In this document: in pieces, positions 10,241-21,448 of the stretch
Layout of the letters: each line of letters starts with the position of its first letter
How positions within the stretch are numbered: position 1 is the first letter of the stretch
Origin: Chara braunii
Taxonomy: Eukaryota > Streptophyta > Charophyceae > Charales > Characeae
Assembly (NCBI GenBank): GCA_003427395.1
Contig: BFEA01000024.1
Span: 2,370,574 to 2,418,162 of the forward strand
DNA: 47,589 bases
Reading direction: 5' to 3'
Notes under the pieces: model-generated
What the model was told of the DNA's origin: nothing
Databases searched by the model: none
What the model saw: the letters and a program-made list of their open reading frames with translations, nothing else
Position numbers and translations under genes: made by a program

Positions 10241-11064
10241 GAGAGAACGACCTCAGGCTCCGCTTCTAACATGAGCCCAGTGCATTGCAGCCTCTATCAC
10301 CAGCACAAGCAGTGCAGCTTGTGCAGAGCTAGATAGAGAACACCCCTCAATGAGCTCGTAGGGCCTGTTATAAGTTGCTTCACCTTCTTTGAAAATCCAA
10401 TCAGCCAAAAAAAGAAACAGAAAGGAAACCCAATCAACTGCGCCGCATACTACCACAACTCGTCCAGAAAAGAGAACCCAAACACCCGCTACTCTTTCCA
10501 ACAAACACAAAACGAGATTATACACCAGGTTCTGCAAACAAGTTGGTTATGGTGTGGGATAGATGTGCTATACGCACTTTAGATCCCCCCCTACGAAGCC
10601 TCTTTCACTTTGGGAAGGACAGAAGGGGCACACGGATCCCATCACGCTTCTTCCCTTTTCCTTCCTTTGGGACGAATTTTAAGCGTCCTCTTTTCTCTCT
10701 TTAGATTGCCTGACGCAAGGACCTAAACCTTCAGCAGACAATTCAATTTCAATTCGATGTATACTTTTTAAGCGTCCTCCTCTTTTTTCTCTCCACTACT
10801 CGACCCATGCACAAAAGACAAAAAATTACCTACCCCGTGGGCTGGGAAGAGTTCCAGGTTTGTTTGATGTTCCCCCGTACTATACATAGAGTAGCGAGAG
10901 GATGAGATAGATGCGGAATAATATACATAGATAGATTGACAGAAGAATATATCGTCACAAACAGAACTGCCCGGTAAACCGTAGGCAGAGAGAGAGAAGA
11001 GGACAACAAACGAGGGGCTGTGACAAACTGTTTCGTCGGAGTTATAGATGTTTAAAAAAAAAAA
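10241..11064. other. No gene recognised; repeat scraps
   Basis: TTTAAGCGTCCTCTTTTCTC near 10679 recurs, slightly altered, near 10769. A scrap of MITE end sequence (ACTCGACCCATGCACAAAAG) lies at about 10797-10820. A short GA run and the word AACTGTTTCGTCGG (about 11027-11040) link this stretch to the A/D repeat modules. A minus frame at 10253-10537 has no recognised motif. Confidence 0.45.
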
Positions 11065-11181
11065 GGGCCTTGCTACTCACCCCATGCACAAAAGCCAAAA
11101 AATATGGCAGTGTATCTCCCGTGTTCTAGCGGAAGGTTCATTCTCATTTTGAACATTTGGCGAGCAGTGCAGCGAGGCCCA
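11065..11181 (-). mobile_element. Small MITE, copy 1
   Basis: This 117-bp segment aligns with the reverse complement of 46888-47010. The shared blocks are ATGCACAAAA, a GTGTATCT word, GCGGAAG.TTCA.TCTC, and the end AGTGCAGCGAGGCCCA. Its left end GGGCCTTGCT.. pairs with its right end ..AGCGAGGCCCA as an imperfect terminal inverted repeat. Unlike the other copy it lacks clear TA flanks. It is too short to encode a transposase, so it would have moved non-autonomously. Confidence 0.65.
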
Positions 11182-11324
11182 ATGATGAATATATCTTGCC
11201 AGAACATGCATTCAACATTTTTGCATTTGGCGAGAACTGGAACAAGGCACTACAGCAAAATACGCGCACGGCTGTCCATGGATCCACTGCGGAACTGAGC
11301 AGTACTCCGATGCCATCGCGTCTT

Positions 11325-11438
11325 CCCCCAGTAGAACGTAGAGTCATTATTGCTGTATCTAGACTGAAAGTTAAGCATCTTTCCCCAATAGAACGTAGGG
11401 TCATTATAGCTGTACCTAGACTGACAGTTGCACAAAAT
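11325..11438 (+). repeat. Two-copy 57-bp tandem repeat
   Basis: TAGAACGTAGAGTCATTATT at 11332 recurs as TAGAACGTAGGGTCATTATA at 11389, and both copies continue GCTGTA.CTAGACTGA.AGTT. Because 57 is a multiple of three, overlapping frames stay open on both strands without implying coding. Confidence 0.85.
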
Positions 11439-11579
11439 ACAGCTCTAACGACCGCACATTCACAATTCGGGGGAAGACAGCAGGCAGTTGTTGTTTTTTT
11501 CGACGTTATCTTCCTTTCGTTCACGATCAGAATGCCACAGACTAGCATCTGCAAAGACACTGCCTAAGGGTCCGAGTTA

Positions 11580-13590
11580 ATTAATAGCCGATCGAGTTAA
11601 TCAAGGGCTCTACTAGCATGCGAGTCGAGCTCCTCATCAACCAGTCAATTAATGGCCGATCAGGAACATAAATAGCCATACGGATGAACTGGCAGCGAGG
11701 ACGACTTCCATCCTTCCTGTTTGGCTAGAAGGACATCGTTCTGGATGGACAAAGGCTCCTCGTCAGCGCAAACCCGGAAAACATGACAACTCGAACAAGT
11801 TGCAATACTTCCAGGAAAAGAAAGAGAAAAGAGAATGAGAGACAGACAGACGATATTATGGACAGCTGGCTCTCTAATTCACGTGAGGGCATCTTCATGC
11901 CAGTGCTAGCCAGTGCCAGCTGGTTGGGCTAGCAGAGTCCACCTAGAGCGAAAAAAACAGCCATTGCTCGTCTACGAGAGTGGTCACAGTTGGGCCCTTG
12001 GTGAGTCCACTACTTGCGCCCCTCGCAAAGTGCTGGTTGTCAGTGCTTGGCCATTGAGTTTGTGAACGCGCTACAGACGTAAGTAGCCGGCCGGCCGCTT
12101 GCAAGCCTGGTGATCAACCACCATCACAAGGGACGTCCACCGGAGCACCGTCATTACCGAACAACGCAACTTTCTCCAACTCGGAGGGCAACCGCAGAAC
12201 CAGCGGTCCTGCAGACGTATCCACCACGCTTCGGAAGCGAATGCCGCCAGGCTGATCCTGCGCCTGGCTACCAAGCTCAGTCTATCGTTGACATCAGGCT
12301 TGTTGTCAAGCTTGGCTAGCTAGGTTGCGTTTGAACGAGTCTGACTGACTAGGTTCGGTCAAGCAGAGCGAAGTCAGATCCTACCTAGCTCCCGCAGTGC
12401 TTGCCGTCAGAGGCTTCTGCTACGCCTGGCATTACTCCTCTTCTCCCGAACACAAGGCACCCTCATCCTGAACATATCCAAGCTTTCTTTCCGGGCAAAT
12501 ACAGTCATGATGAGGGTGCGTTGTGTTTGGGGGAGCTCTATAGGTAGGTTAGGCTACACAGAGCCCAATCCATCGTTGCAGCTTGCTGTTGCGCCCGGTT
12601 AGCGCCAGGTTAGGCGTGACCGACACCGAGCTGGGTAGTTAGGTTCGGTCAAGCACAGCGGCGTCGGATCGTTCATAGTTCCGGCTGTCGTTCCATTCAG
12701 GTTGCTGTTGCACCTGGCTACACAGAGTCCAGTTCAGCAGAGCAGAGCGAGGTCGGACAATGAAGCGCGAGCCCAAGACGAGCAGGTTACCGCCCCCATT
12801 TACAGCGTTCGCGAGTCATTGCGCACACACGTTACCGCTCTCGCAAGTTACTGCGCGCTGGATCGGGCAAGATAATGCGCTAGCAAGTCTTACCGCGCTA
12901 ATGAATCTCGCCGCGCTAGCAAGTGTGGGCGCGCGCTCGCGCAAGTTACCGGAGTCACCGGGGTGCGGAAGGAGGAGCGACCCCTGATGAGCACTATATT
13001 GCGCGTCCTGAAGAACTATCAAAAAGCCAGATCTCCAACCATCCGCGGTGAATGAAAAATCCTGCTACCACGGAACGAAATCATCAGCAAAACGCGCATG
13101 TCAACTCACTCCGCAAACGATCCGCAGTCGGCATCAGACCACGCTCCCCCGAGAGGCGAGGTCCAGACAGGGCAAACTGATGCAATACTGAGCGGAGGAG
13201 CGGCAGAGTTCGCGCGGCCAACAAAAAGTCATACACCTCAATTAGAATCTTGTTGAAACCTTTGCACGGGAAACAGACAAGCCACTCACAGGAGTGCATC
13301 TGTGTCCTCAAGAGAACAGCCGACGGCAGTAGCTATTAGAAGGAGGGAGAGGCGGAAAGAGAGGGCTGCAGAACTATGACGCCTCACACACAACACGGAG
13401 AACTGTACAAGGGCGCGCTTCGGATCGCGCGCGCGAGCTCTAGACGGAGAGAGAACCGTACGTACGGCCCCATCGCCGAAGGTACGGCGACTTGATGGGC
13501 AAACGCCGCAAGAAGACTTGATCAGCAAGCGCCGCAAAAAGACTGGATGGCCTTGGATCCACACACGCAAGCAGAGAGGAAGAGTTTCAT
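11580..13590. other. No gene recognised; inverted and degenerate repeats
   Basis: Three structures stand out. Arms 12449-12467 and 12509-12527 form a 19-bp inverted repeat with one mismatch (AACACAAGGCACCCTCATC). TAGGTTCGGTCAAGCA is shared by about 12349 and 12640. GCGCTAGCAAGT-like words recur in 12790-12960. A 26-bp tandem pair (CGCCGCAAGAAGACTTGAT type) lies at about 13500-13550. If the FtsH gene is intact, this region would fall in its intron. I found no AAA-domain exon here. Confidence 0.45.
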
Positions 13591-13601
13591 GTTCAACGTA
13601 C

Positions 13602-15539
13602 CGACAACGAGGCAATATGTTTGTATCCACGCTTATCCGGAGCCCCAAACTCCACTCCGTTCTCTATCATCCTCTGATACGGCGTCGCCATGTCGTTGGG
13701 TCTCGTAGTCGAATACACGATCCTCCTGACGTGGCTGACCTGTTTGGCCAAGGCCTTTCCCCGCACAACCATCGCCCCCTTCTCCTTGGCCTCCTCACCC
13801 TCCGCGACGGTTCTCGCCGACCCACCAACCACTTCCCCTCCTCTCTCTTCTGCCTTGTTCCTCTTCTGCTGCTGCTCCACCGCCGTCGGGCCGCTGGCCA
13901 GTCCCCCCACCCCACCCGACGCCGCCATCGCCGCGGGCCGCAGACAGAAGGTCAAATGAACGCCGTCCACATCCACGCTCTGCACATCGTTAGCGTGGAC
14001 GCGCCGGAGGAATTCGCTGAAGGGCACCGATTGATAGGTGGTCACGACATGCACTTCGCCCCTCCTCTCGCCGGATCCCGGCAGGCCCAGTCCCGGCCGC
14101 AAGACTCTCATCAATACCAACAACACGCTGATCTGAAGAACTAATCCTCCCAGCTCCCTCGGATTTATCCACCAATTGGAAAACCACGATTTCCATTGTC
14201 GCGTCCCACGACCACCTGCAGCAGGAGGGGATGGAGCCGGTACCTCCTCTTCCTGCGTCTGATCTGAAGATGACGTCCCTGGCGCCACGTGTCTGCTCTC
14301 ATCAGCAGACGTCTTTTCACCCTTCTCCTTCAGTTCGCTAGGTGAAACCTCCGATGAAGCAGAAGCCCGCCAACCTAGGAAGGAGGGACTCTCACCTAAC
14401 TCCTCTTTGGAAGGCGAGCAGCTACCTGCCGCTCCTGCTCCTGTCCCCATTGTCCCCTCGTCGCCACTCCGTCCCCCCCCGTCCAAATCTAGGCCGCCGT
14501 TGATCAAACCCGATCCTCTCTCACCTGTTGTGGTCGAATCAGCATCCCCCCCAACCCCGGAATCGCCGATCTGCCCACCAGCGGAAAAAGAATCTCTCGA
14601 TCTCTTATCATCCTCGTTTGCGTCCTTGGACTGACAAAACGCCCCAGTCATCCGAGGCGCCAACCGACCCGATCTTCGAAGACCCCGTCCAAAAGAAGCC
14701 GCGCGAACTCTTCTTTCACCAGGAGAAGCGCTCTCATCATCGAGAGTCCATAAGGAGCATTTTCGCCCCTGCTCATGCTGCCAAACGGTGAATCCCCATC
14801 TACTATTCTGCCCCCCTTCCCCCCTCCAACTGCCGCCATCGCGAAATAAAAACCCCCGGCACCCACTCGTGCAAATCGCATCTCCTTCACGAGCAAAGGT
14901 GAAGCCACTTTCCCTCTTGCATCTGGCAACATCACGGTGAGGGGACCCCTGCTCCATGCCATGCGGCGACACACGGTGAGGCGACGACAACCGTGCCGCG
15001 GCAGCAATGTAAAATGACTTCCTGCCCTTCGCGGAGGTCGTCCTCTCCCACCGATGACCGACACCATCGAACCCTGGCAAGGTTCGCGACTGCCGAGCCA
15101 CAGCCATAACACTTCTTGATGCCCACTTCTCCGCCATGCGCGATGTCGATGGTGCAAACGATGGCGATGACGATTGCCACGACGAGGATAACGAAGACGA
15201 GGACAACGACTCTCCACCAATTTGACGGCCACCAGCTTCACTGGCATCCCTCCTTGCGCCGCGCATGTTCAACCTATCGAATCGAATCGTTGCCGAAATC
15301 TGTGCCCCTCTAGCTCGGTAGAGATGGTCGCTGTGGACGATCCGTCGATCTCTTCTGGGCAATACTCTTCTTCTCCCAAAATAGACCCCTGCACCGCACC
15401 CCGCGCATGCCACCATGAGTCCCCGCGAAGTTTCCGCCATCTCCACAGCCGTGCCAATCCGATCTGGACTCCCCGGGGTACAGCAAATTGCGGCGACTCG
15501 AGAGGGGGAGCAACTCGCTGGCCAGGCGTTCCTCACCAT
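13602..15539 (-). CDS. FTSH7/9-like: N-terminal exon of plastid FtsH-type metalloprotease (FTSH7/FTSH9 subgroup)
   Basis: The open frame starts at ATG 15537-15539 and runs 648 codons. Residues 1-460 are low-complexity (Ser, Gly, Arg, Glu) and would include any plastid transit peptide. Next come one hydrophobic segment (about 464-482, GGLVLQISVLLVLMRVLRPG), then GLPGS, and the FtsH extracellular-type domain (504 onward) with SVPFSEFLRRVHANDVQSVD, VDGVHLTF and, at about 609-637, YSTTRPNDMATPYQRMIENG and EFGAPDKR. This order matches what I recall of plant FTSH7/9 membrane AAA proteases. The AAA ATPase and HExxH zinc-protease domains are absent, so the exon must splice onward to lower coordinates. 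A good donor (TCG|GTACGT, 13601-13596) lies just past PDKR; the frame's own stop is at 13593. No downstream exon is recognisable in the window, so the gene is either split by a very long intron or truncated. The long N-terminal extension makes the exact start uncertain. Confidence 0.82.
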
Positions 15540-16390
15540 CCAGAAGAAAAAACGGATGGAGGCTGATTGGTTGATCAGTTATCGGGCTTACGAATGGGCA
15601 ATCCAGCTAATTAATGACAATTGGAATCGATCAAACGACTAGGTTGTGTTCCTTCCTCACACACCTTGTACACAAACCCTCCCTTCCGCTCGGCCAAGTA
15701 GACGATTTGTCAATCAGGTAACGGATTGCTCGATCGACTGATTGGTCGATCGATTGCCTGATCGAGTAGCGAGCTGATGATCCACTCGCCTGGCAAATGA
15801 TTGATTGATTCGCCAATCAGAGTCGTGCACAGATGACGAGCGAATACGCTCCTGAGCTCCACCATTGGGCGCAGCAACCCACAAAGAAATCAGCCTCCTT
15901 CTCCTCCAATCTCTCCTCTCGCCTCCGGCGGCGAATGACATTCACTCTCCTCCCTATAGATTATTCATTATTTCGTTTGAATTTCATTCCCGAAGCACCT
16001 GCCGCATGAGAAAGATTCTTGCTGACTGGATGTCACTTGTCTACCGCATACCGACGTGCGTCCTTGCGCTGAAACCACCGCATCATAGCCATGAAGGCAA
16101 CTCGTCGACAGGCCACCTTGTCCGCAGATCGAACGGTCGAGCGGGCGCCAGCTACCGTAGCCACCTAGACGAGGTTGCATGCGCGGGGCTGCTCGGCCGA
16201 ACGACTAGCCGCTGAACGAAAACAGCGCCCCCCTGTCGCCGGCGCCGAATCAGCCCCACCAAGTCACCACCCGCATAACTTTTCCACGTCGGCCCACCAA
16301 ACTCGCGCAGAACGTCCGTTCGTCCGCTCGTCGCGATCTTCGCACCTGAGGCTGTACATTTCTTGAATTCTTGAATTCCCAGGGGCGATC
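15540..16390. other. Region upstream of the FtsH exon
   Basis: This is the 5' side of the minus-strand FtsH frame. It is rich in GATTG/CAATC words (for example GATTGGTTGATCAG at 15565 and several between 15715 and 15820), which read as CCAAT-like motifs on the minus strand. I cannot identify a TATA box or transcription start with confidence. The other frames here have no recognised motifs. Confidence 0.3.
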
Positions 16391-16397
16391 CAGTTCG

Positions 16398-16972
16398 CAG
16401 CCCGTCAGGGTTGCCTTTACCCCCCGGAGACATTTCAACAACGTCAATGAAATTTCAACGTCAGTGGTCGTTCGGGAGGGTGGGCATTTTGAGGTTTCGG
16501 GGCTTAGCATTAGGAAGGGGCGGGGCATGGTAAGGACCATTTCGCAGGCCGTCAGGGTTGCGTTTTCCCCCCCTAAGACATTTCAACGTCATTTACTTAC
16601 CATAGTTTGTATATGCTTGATTGATAAAGGCGGCTTTATTGGTGAGGTTTTGAAGTATGCACTGGCAAATGCAATGCAGATGCGTCGTTTGAACCTTCGG
16701 CCAAGGCCGCGCCCTTTCTGATTTCAGACTTTTGCACTTTTGCACCCTGCCGCTGCCTTGCCACCGTTTCGACCAAAACCCAGCGCGTGATCCCACGGGC
16801 AGCTACCAGTCCCACATTTTTCAAAAAAACTGCCACCGACCCCCAAAGTGCCGTGCCTGCACCTGCCAGCAGTTTTCTAACCTTCCAACGACCAAACGAG
16901 CCTGAATCAACGACCGGTATAACGAAGGACGACGAAAATGTCTCAAGGGGGGAAACACACCCCTGACGAGCT
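16398..16972. mobile_element. Element with about 41-bp terminal inverted repeats
   Basis: Left-end sequences CGTCAGGGTTGCGTTTTCCC at 16549 (and a second copy, CGTCAGGGTTGCCTTTACCC, at 16398) continue into GACATTTCAACGTC. They are the inverse of the right end at about 16929-16972, which reads from GACGACGAAAATGTCTCAAG to CACCCCTGACG. The paired ends imply a DNA-transposon-like or fold-back element of about 420 bp (16549-16972), with an extra left end outside it. No transposase is seen. Confidence 0.6.
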
Positions 16973-17752
16973 GCAAACTTTTCCACTTTTCCACCCTACC
17001 ACTACTTTGCCATCGTTTCGACCAAAGCTACCAGTCCCGCATTGTTCAAAGAAACCACCACCACCCCCGAAAGATCCACCTTGTCGCACTTTGTCACAGT
17101 TTAGACCAAAACCCAACAAAGAAACTGGCACCCCCCCCCAAAGTGTCGTACCTGCACTTGCCTGCATTTTTTAAACCTTCCAACAACCAAACGAGCCCGA
17201 ATCAACGACCGATATAACGAAGGACGGCGAAAATGTCTCAAGGGAGAGAACTTGATAAAGCAGACATTATTTGTGAGATTTACGAGCAGGGTGATTGTTG
17301 CATGTAAAAAAAATAGTATTTGTGTGTATGTGGTAGGTTTAGTGTGTGTGTGTTCGTGCTTATCACATCTGTTAGTATTGGAATGTGTGGGATTTAGGTA
17401 ATTTGTATGGTATTAATGTATTAGATATTTGACATACATTGATTCATAGTTGGTGACGAGGCTGGTGGTCCTTAAATCTTGGTCTATATGGTATATGTGT
17501 GTGTTTGAGTGTTTGTTGTTGTAAGTTTTTTTTTTTATATAATAGAAGTTGTTTTGTCAATTAATGAATTAATTATGTTTGACAAAGTAGTTGTGGTGGA
17601 GAGGTGGTTGTAGTATGTGGTTGTGATGTAATTTCATTGAGGGTATAAAGACAAAGTTCGTTATGAGTGAATGCCTTATATAGAGACATATCTATTTGGG
17701 ATAAATCATTAATATGTGAAAGTGGGTTAGGTAGCAGAAAATGTTGAAGCAT
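16926..17752 (+). repeat. Tandem duplication, copy 1
   Basis: This unit begins at the ACGACGAAAATGTCTCAAGG end. It runs through a C-rich half (AAGCTACCAGTCCCGCATTG, CCGAAAGATCCACCTTGTCG), a second GAAAATGTCTCAAGG at about 17230, and an AT-rich half (GAGATTTACGAGCAGGGTGA to TTGGGATAAATCATTAATAT). The next copy follows immediately. Its open frames are shadows of a non-coding repeat. Confidence 0.85.
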
Positions 17753-18645
17753 GGACGACGAAAATGTCTCAAGGGGGGAAACACACCCCTGACGAACTGT
17801 AAACTTTTTCCACTTTTCCACCCTGCCACTACTTTGCCATCGTTTCGACCAAAGCTACCAATCCCGCATTGTTCAAAGAAACCACCACCACCCCCGAAAG
17901 ATCCACCTTGTCGCACTTTGTCACCGTTTAGACCAAAACCCAACGAACGGTCCCACGGGCAGCTACCGGTCCTCTATTTTTCAAAGAAATTGGCACCACC
18001 CCCCAAAGTGTCGTGCCTGCACCTACCTGTATTTTTTAAACCTTCCAACGATCAAACGAGCCCGAATCAACGACCGGTATAACGAAGGACGACGAAAATG
18101 TCTCAAGGAAGAGAACTTCATAAAACAAGCGTTATTGGTGAGATTTACGAGCAGGGTGATTGTTGCATGTAAAAAAAATAGTATTTGTGTGTATGTGGTA
18201 GGTTTAGTGTGTGTGTGTTTGTGTGATACTTAGTGTGTTTGTGTTTATCACATCTGTTAGTATTGGGATGTGTGGGATTTAGGTAATTTGTATGATATTA
18301 ATGTATTAGATATTTGATATACATTGATTCATAGTTGGTGACGAGGATGGTGGTCCTTAAATCTTGGTTTATATGTCGTATATGTGTGTGTTTGAGTGTT
18401 TGTTGTTGTAAGTTTTTTTTTTATATAATAAAAGTTGTTTTGTCAATTAATGAATTAATTATGTTTGACAAAGTAGTTATGGTGGAGAGGTGGTTGTAGT
18501 ATGTGGTTGTGATATAATTTCATTGAGGGTATAAAGACAAAGTTCGTTATGAGTGAATGCCCTATACAGCGACATATCTATTTGGGATAAATCATTAATA
18601 TGTGAAAGTAGGTTAGGTACCATAAAATATTGAAGCATGACGATG
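17753..18645 (+). repeat. Tandem duplication, copy 2
   Basis: This is a close copy of 16926-17752 in the same orientation. It retains a stretch that copy 1 lacks (GGTCCCACGGGCAGCTACCG, near 17948), which is also present in the older fragment at about 16790. Copies 1 and 2 therefore derive from a longer ancestral unit. It ends near TTGAAGCATGACGATGAAAA. Confidence 0.85.
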
Positions 18646-18920
18646 AAAAAAAAAACACAATCTTGTGAATTAGTTTGTTGAGGTTTTTGTAAGATTTAGT
18701 AGGTGCATTTTGTAGTAAATGTAAGTAATCTATCGAGTGAATAGTCATTGTTTCAGATTTGAAAAAAATATTGTATTAGTAATGGAAAGACTGTCATAAC
18801 AATATATAGATTTTGTTTCAAGGTTTAAACATCCAAGTGTCCAACAACTGTTGTTTATGTTTATTGGAATAAAAAATTAGTGAGTGTTATGAATGGTGGA
18901 AGTCTATTTCTTATTTTAAT

Positions 18921-19325
18921 TTATCGATCAACACAGGGATAATAATATTTTGTTATACCTTGGTTGTATATGAATGTATTTGCAATGAAAATAATTGTGG
19001 TTTTATCCATTATAAGTTCAGCATAATTTTTTATAGGTATATTTGTAAGTCAAAATGAATCAGGTAAAGTAATGTATAAGTATAATTCAGAATCGAGTGA
19101 AATTGAAATAATATTTTTATCATCTGTATTTTCATTTATTTGTTCAATAATAGATAAAGATGGGGTGTGAAGGATTGATTGTGTAGTTATGGGATGTGAT
19201 GTTGATGACTTGATAGGTGTTGTGAAAATATTTTTTTAAGAGAAATTTATGTTTAAACATTTGTTTGTGTTGTTGATAAATCTTACTGTGTGTGGATCAT
19301 CTAGCAAACAAATAAATTTTTGCAT
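18921..19325 (-). pseudogene. Decayed minus-strand coding sequence, unidentified
   Basis: From an ATG at 19323-19325 one frame reads 135 codons with only two internal stops, despite very AT-rich DNA. The composition is protein-like, including a run with IIEQINENTDDKNIISIS. I recognise no family. It lies on the same strand as, and downstream of, the helicase relic at 19918-20185, so it may be part of the same degraded element. AT-rich sequence can stay open by chance, so confidence is low. Confidence 0.3.
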
Positions 19326-19917
19326 GATAACTGTGTTTTGAATTATTTGATTAATCATTTGTTTTTTTTATTTTTGGTAGGTTGGTGTTGTTAGTTGTTG
19401 TTGTTATATTGTGTTTGATTGAATATTTTTTTTAATGGTGTTTGATGTTAATGTTAAAGGTATATAATGAAACATATTTTGTATGAATTATGATTGAAGT
19501 AATTTTTGTGCAATGTTTGTGAGTCTGTCATCTTCACGTAAATACATTTTCATTAGTTTTGACGAATTTTGTAAGTGGTTTCGTTAATGGTTTGAGGGTT
19601 GTGAAAGCATAGCAATTTATTACATGAGATACTGCAATGTATCCTTGTTGGATAACTTTTTTTTTTTTTTTCTGATGTTGATAAAACTTTCCAATCTGCA
19701 AGAATCCTTGAGGTTAGTATTTTTTCTTTAACTTTAAATAGAGGTTAGTGTTTCTCCTTTAACTTTAAATAATGTTGAAGCGATTGAAGAAATAAATGAG
19801 AATTATTTTGGATATAATGTGCAAGTTCGTTGTGGTGAAAATGAAATGCGTGGTAATGATACTTTGACTGATCATTTTGAACGTTCAAAGAAAACTGGAT
19901 AAAGGTCTATAGGTGGT

Positions 19918-20185
19918 TTAACTTTTGATGCATATGAGAATAATTAAAATGCAGCGAACCAATGCAATTTGAGGAGGTTGATTTGAAAAAAACAAATGAA
20001 TAGATGTTGCGTTATCATAAATAAGTCGAAATTTTATTTTTGGATTAAATTGTAAGGAATGCAAAAATTCAAATGTGTCGTTGACAATACCTCTGTTAGG
20101 GTCAATGTTTTGGGTAAATACTATTGGCATGCGTGGGACGAGGTTTAAAAATTTTGCATTGCATCCTAAACATGTTGTTTGGCAG
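19918..20185 (-). pseudogene. PIF1-type DNA helicase C-terminal fragment
   Basis: From the ATG at 20128-20130 the minus strand reads MPIVFTQNIDPNRGIVNDTF followed by EFLHSLQF. Upstream in the same frame it reads CNAKFLNLVPR, back to a stop near 20190. This resembles the late motif of PIF1 superfamily 1B helicases, in which a basic/hydrophobic lead precedes (M)PV..x.NID...GLVNG(T). PIF1-like helicases occur in Helitron transposons, in some large DNA viruses and as host genes. The Walker motifs are absent, and the fragment is cut off upstream by unit A at 20256. The neighbouring AT-rich island (17.3-20.25 kb) probably belongs to the same element. Confidence 0.5.
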
Positions 20186-20286
20186 AAACATTATGTAACG
20201 AATATCGTCTTTATTTTTATTTTTGAACGTTTTCTCAAAACCTGCAACGTCACGTTGTCGGGGCAAATACCCTGACAAGGTTAAAT

Positions 20287-20303
20287 GTTGGACACTGTCC
20301 GAC
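20287..20303. other. Short conserved hairpin in unit A
   Basis: GTTGGAC and GTCCGAC flank a 3-base loop. The equivalent site in unit D (41291-41307) is GTCGGAC/GTCTGAC. The stem is kept in both although single bases differ, with G-T wobbles. Confidence 0.6.
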
Positions 20304-20785
20304 TTTTTCGTTGAATTTAAGGACTTGATAAGAGTGGCGTTTGCCAAAATTTCATTCAGACTGAACCTGTGACTGGGGAATTAAAATTTGTTGAACTTTA
20401 GTATAGACGCTTGTAGCGTCCAAGAGTAACAACAGTAATTGGCAATGCTTCGCTTTTATTGAAGTTGTAGAAGCGCGTGAACACGGAAAATTAAAGCTAG
20501 ACCTATCCTATCTAGGTAGGCTAGAAAGAGGGAGGTGCAAACATTGAGGATATTGATCCCGAGCCTATTGAAAGCCTAAGAGACTAATAGGGGCCGCTAT
20601 ACGGGGGTTAAAACCACGACGGTGGCCGAGAGAACCAACAACCTGCTTTGCTAAGAGTTAGAGACCGTCGTGATTGACACAGATGGCCAACCAAGGGCAG
20701 ATCGGGGCTTGTAAAGGTCATGGGTAGGTGGCCACTGGGTGGGAGCTCTTCATATAAAAAAGTTATCCCTACTCCTACCGTAGCA

Positions 20786-20872
20786 GGAGTTAGCCCAGTG
20801 TGTAAACACATCAAACCGCCACGCCGCAGATGCGGGGAACGAATCCGATTGCGCCATATCTGGGCTAGCTCC
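20786..20872 (+). ncRNA. tRNA-like Pol III promoter module (unit A copy)
   Basis: Box A TAGCCCAGTGTG (20791-20802) and box B GGAACGAATCC (20836-20846) are 45 bases apart start to start, as in tRNA genes. The module is closed by an inverted repeat, GGAGTTAGCCCA (20786-20797) with TGGGCTAGCTCC (20861-20872). Stem pairing is too poor for a working tRNA. A tRNA-derived SINE or a tRNA-like part of the element is more likely. The matching copy in unit D is better preserved. Confidence 0.5.
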
Positions 20873-21119
20873 TTTTGGATCTGACCATAAGGATGGGGGC
20901 AGTCTGGAGCGGTTAATCTCAACCCTGCGATTCACAAGAGAGCGCGCCTGAGATCAGCCGCGTGGAGGTGACATGGCGCCTGCGCAAGAATGACACGCAT
21001 AAATCGAGAAATCGTCTATTTTTTTTTTTTGCGATCCTGGTTGGGATTGAGCTTGAGTCTGTATCTCAACAAGTCGTGGGATTCCCATGACGTGAAGAGA
21101 CCACTGGCAAAACCAACGC

Positions 21120-21122
<3 letters not shown>

Positions 21123-21193
<71 letters not shown>

Positions 21194-21247
21194 NNNNNNN
21201 NNNNNNNNNNNNNNNNNNNNNNNNNNNNNNNNNNNNNNNNNNNNNNN
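21123..21247. repeat. Poly-A run and assembly gap
   Basis: About 71 consecutive A residues (21123-21193) are followed by 54 N. The true length is unknown. The gap was presumably caused by the homopolymer. Confidence 0.98.
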
Positions 21248-21448
21248 AAAGTTAAAGATGTAGCACCACATGATGCACTAGGAAGTGACTGAGGCACTTA
21301 GTTCCCTAACACCAATCTGCAGGTGCCTGTGAAAACGGGCGACCATTGCTTTCTAAGGGTAAGTTTTTTTTTTTTTTTTTTAATTGTTTAAGATTTTTTT
21401 ATTTTTAGATTTCATTGATTTATTTTTCTTTTAATAAAATTAGTAAGT

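Larger units (their letters stand above)
18646..20255. other. AT-rich island, G/T-rich on the plus strand
   Basis: Base composition differs sharply from the flanks. The plus strand is dominated by G and T (words such as GTGTTTGTGTT and TTGTTGTTG), and the skew begins in the AT-rich halves of the tandem duplication near 17250. Coding-like traces are on the minus strand. Such skew fits a foreign or mobile element, now decayed. Confidence 0.55.

Noticed and set aside
9433-10272. 279-codon minus-strand Cys-rich frame
   Set aside because: It is kept open by minisatellites with unit lengths divisible by three, and the opposite strand is open as well. There is no domain or splice evidence.
20954-21297. 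Frames with poly-Phe and unknown residues
   Set aside because: They run through a poly-A stretch and the N gap.
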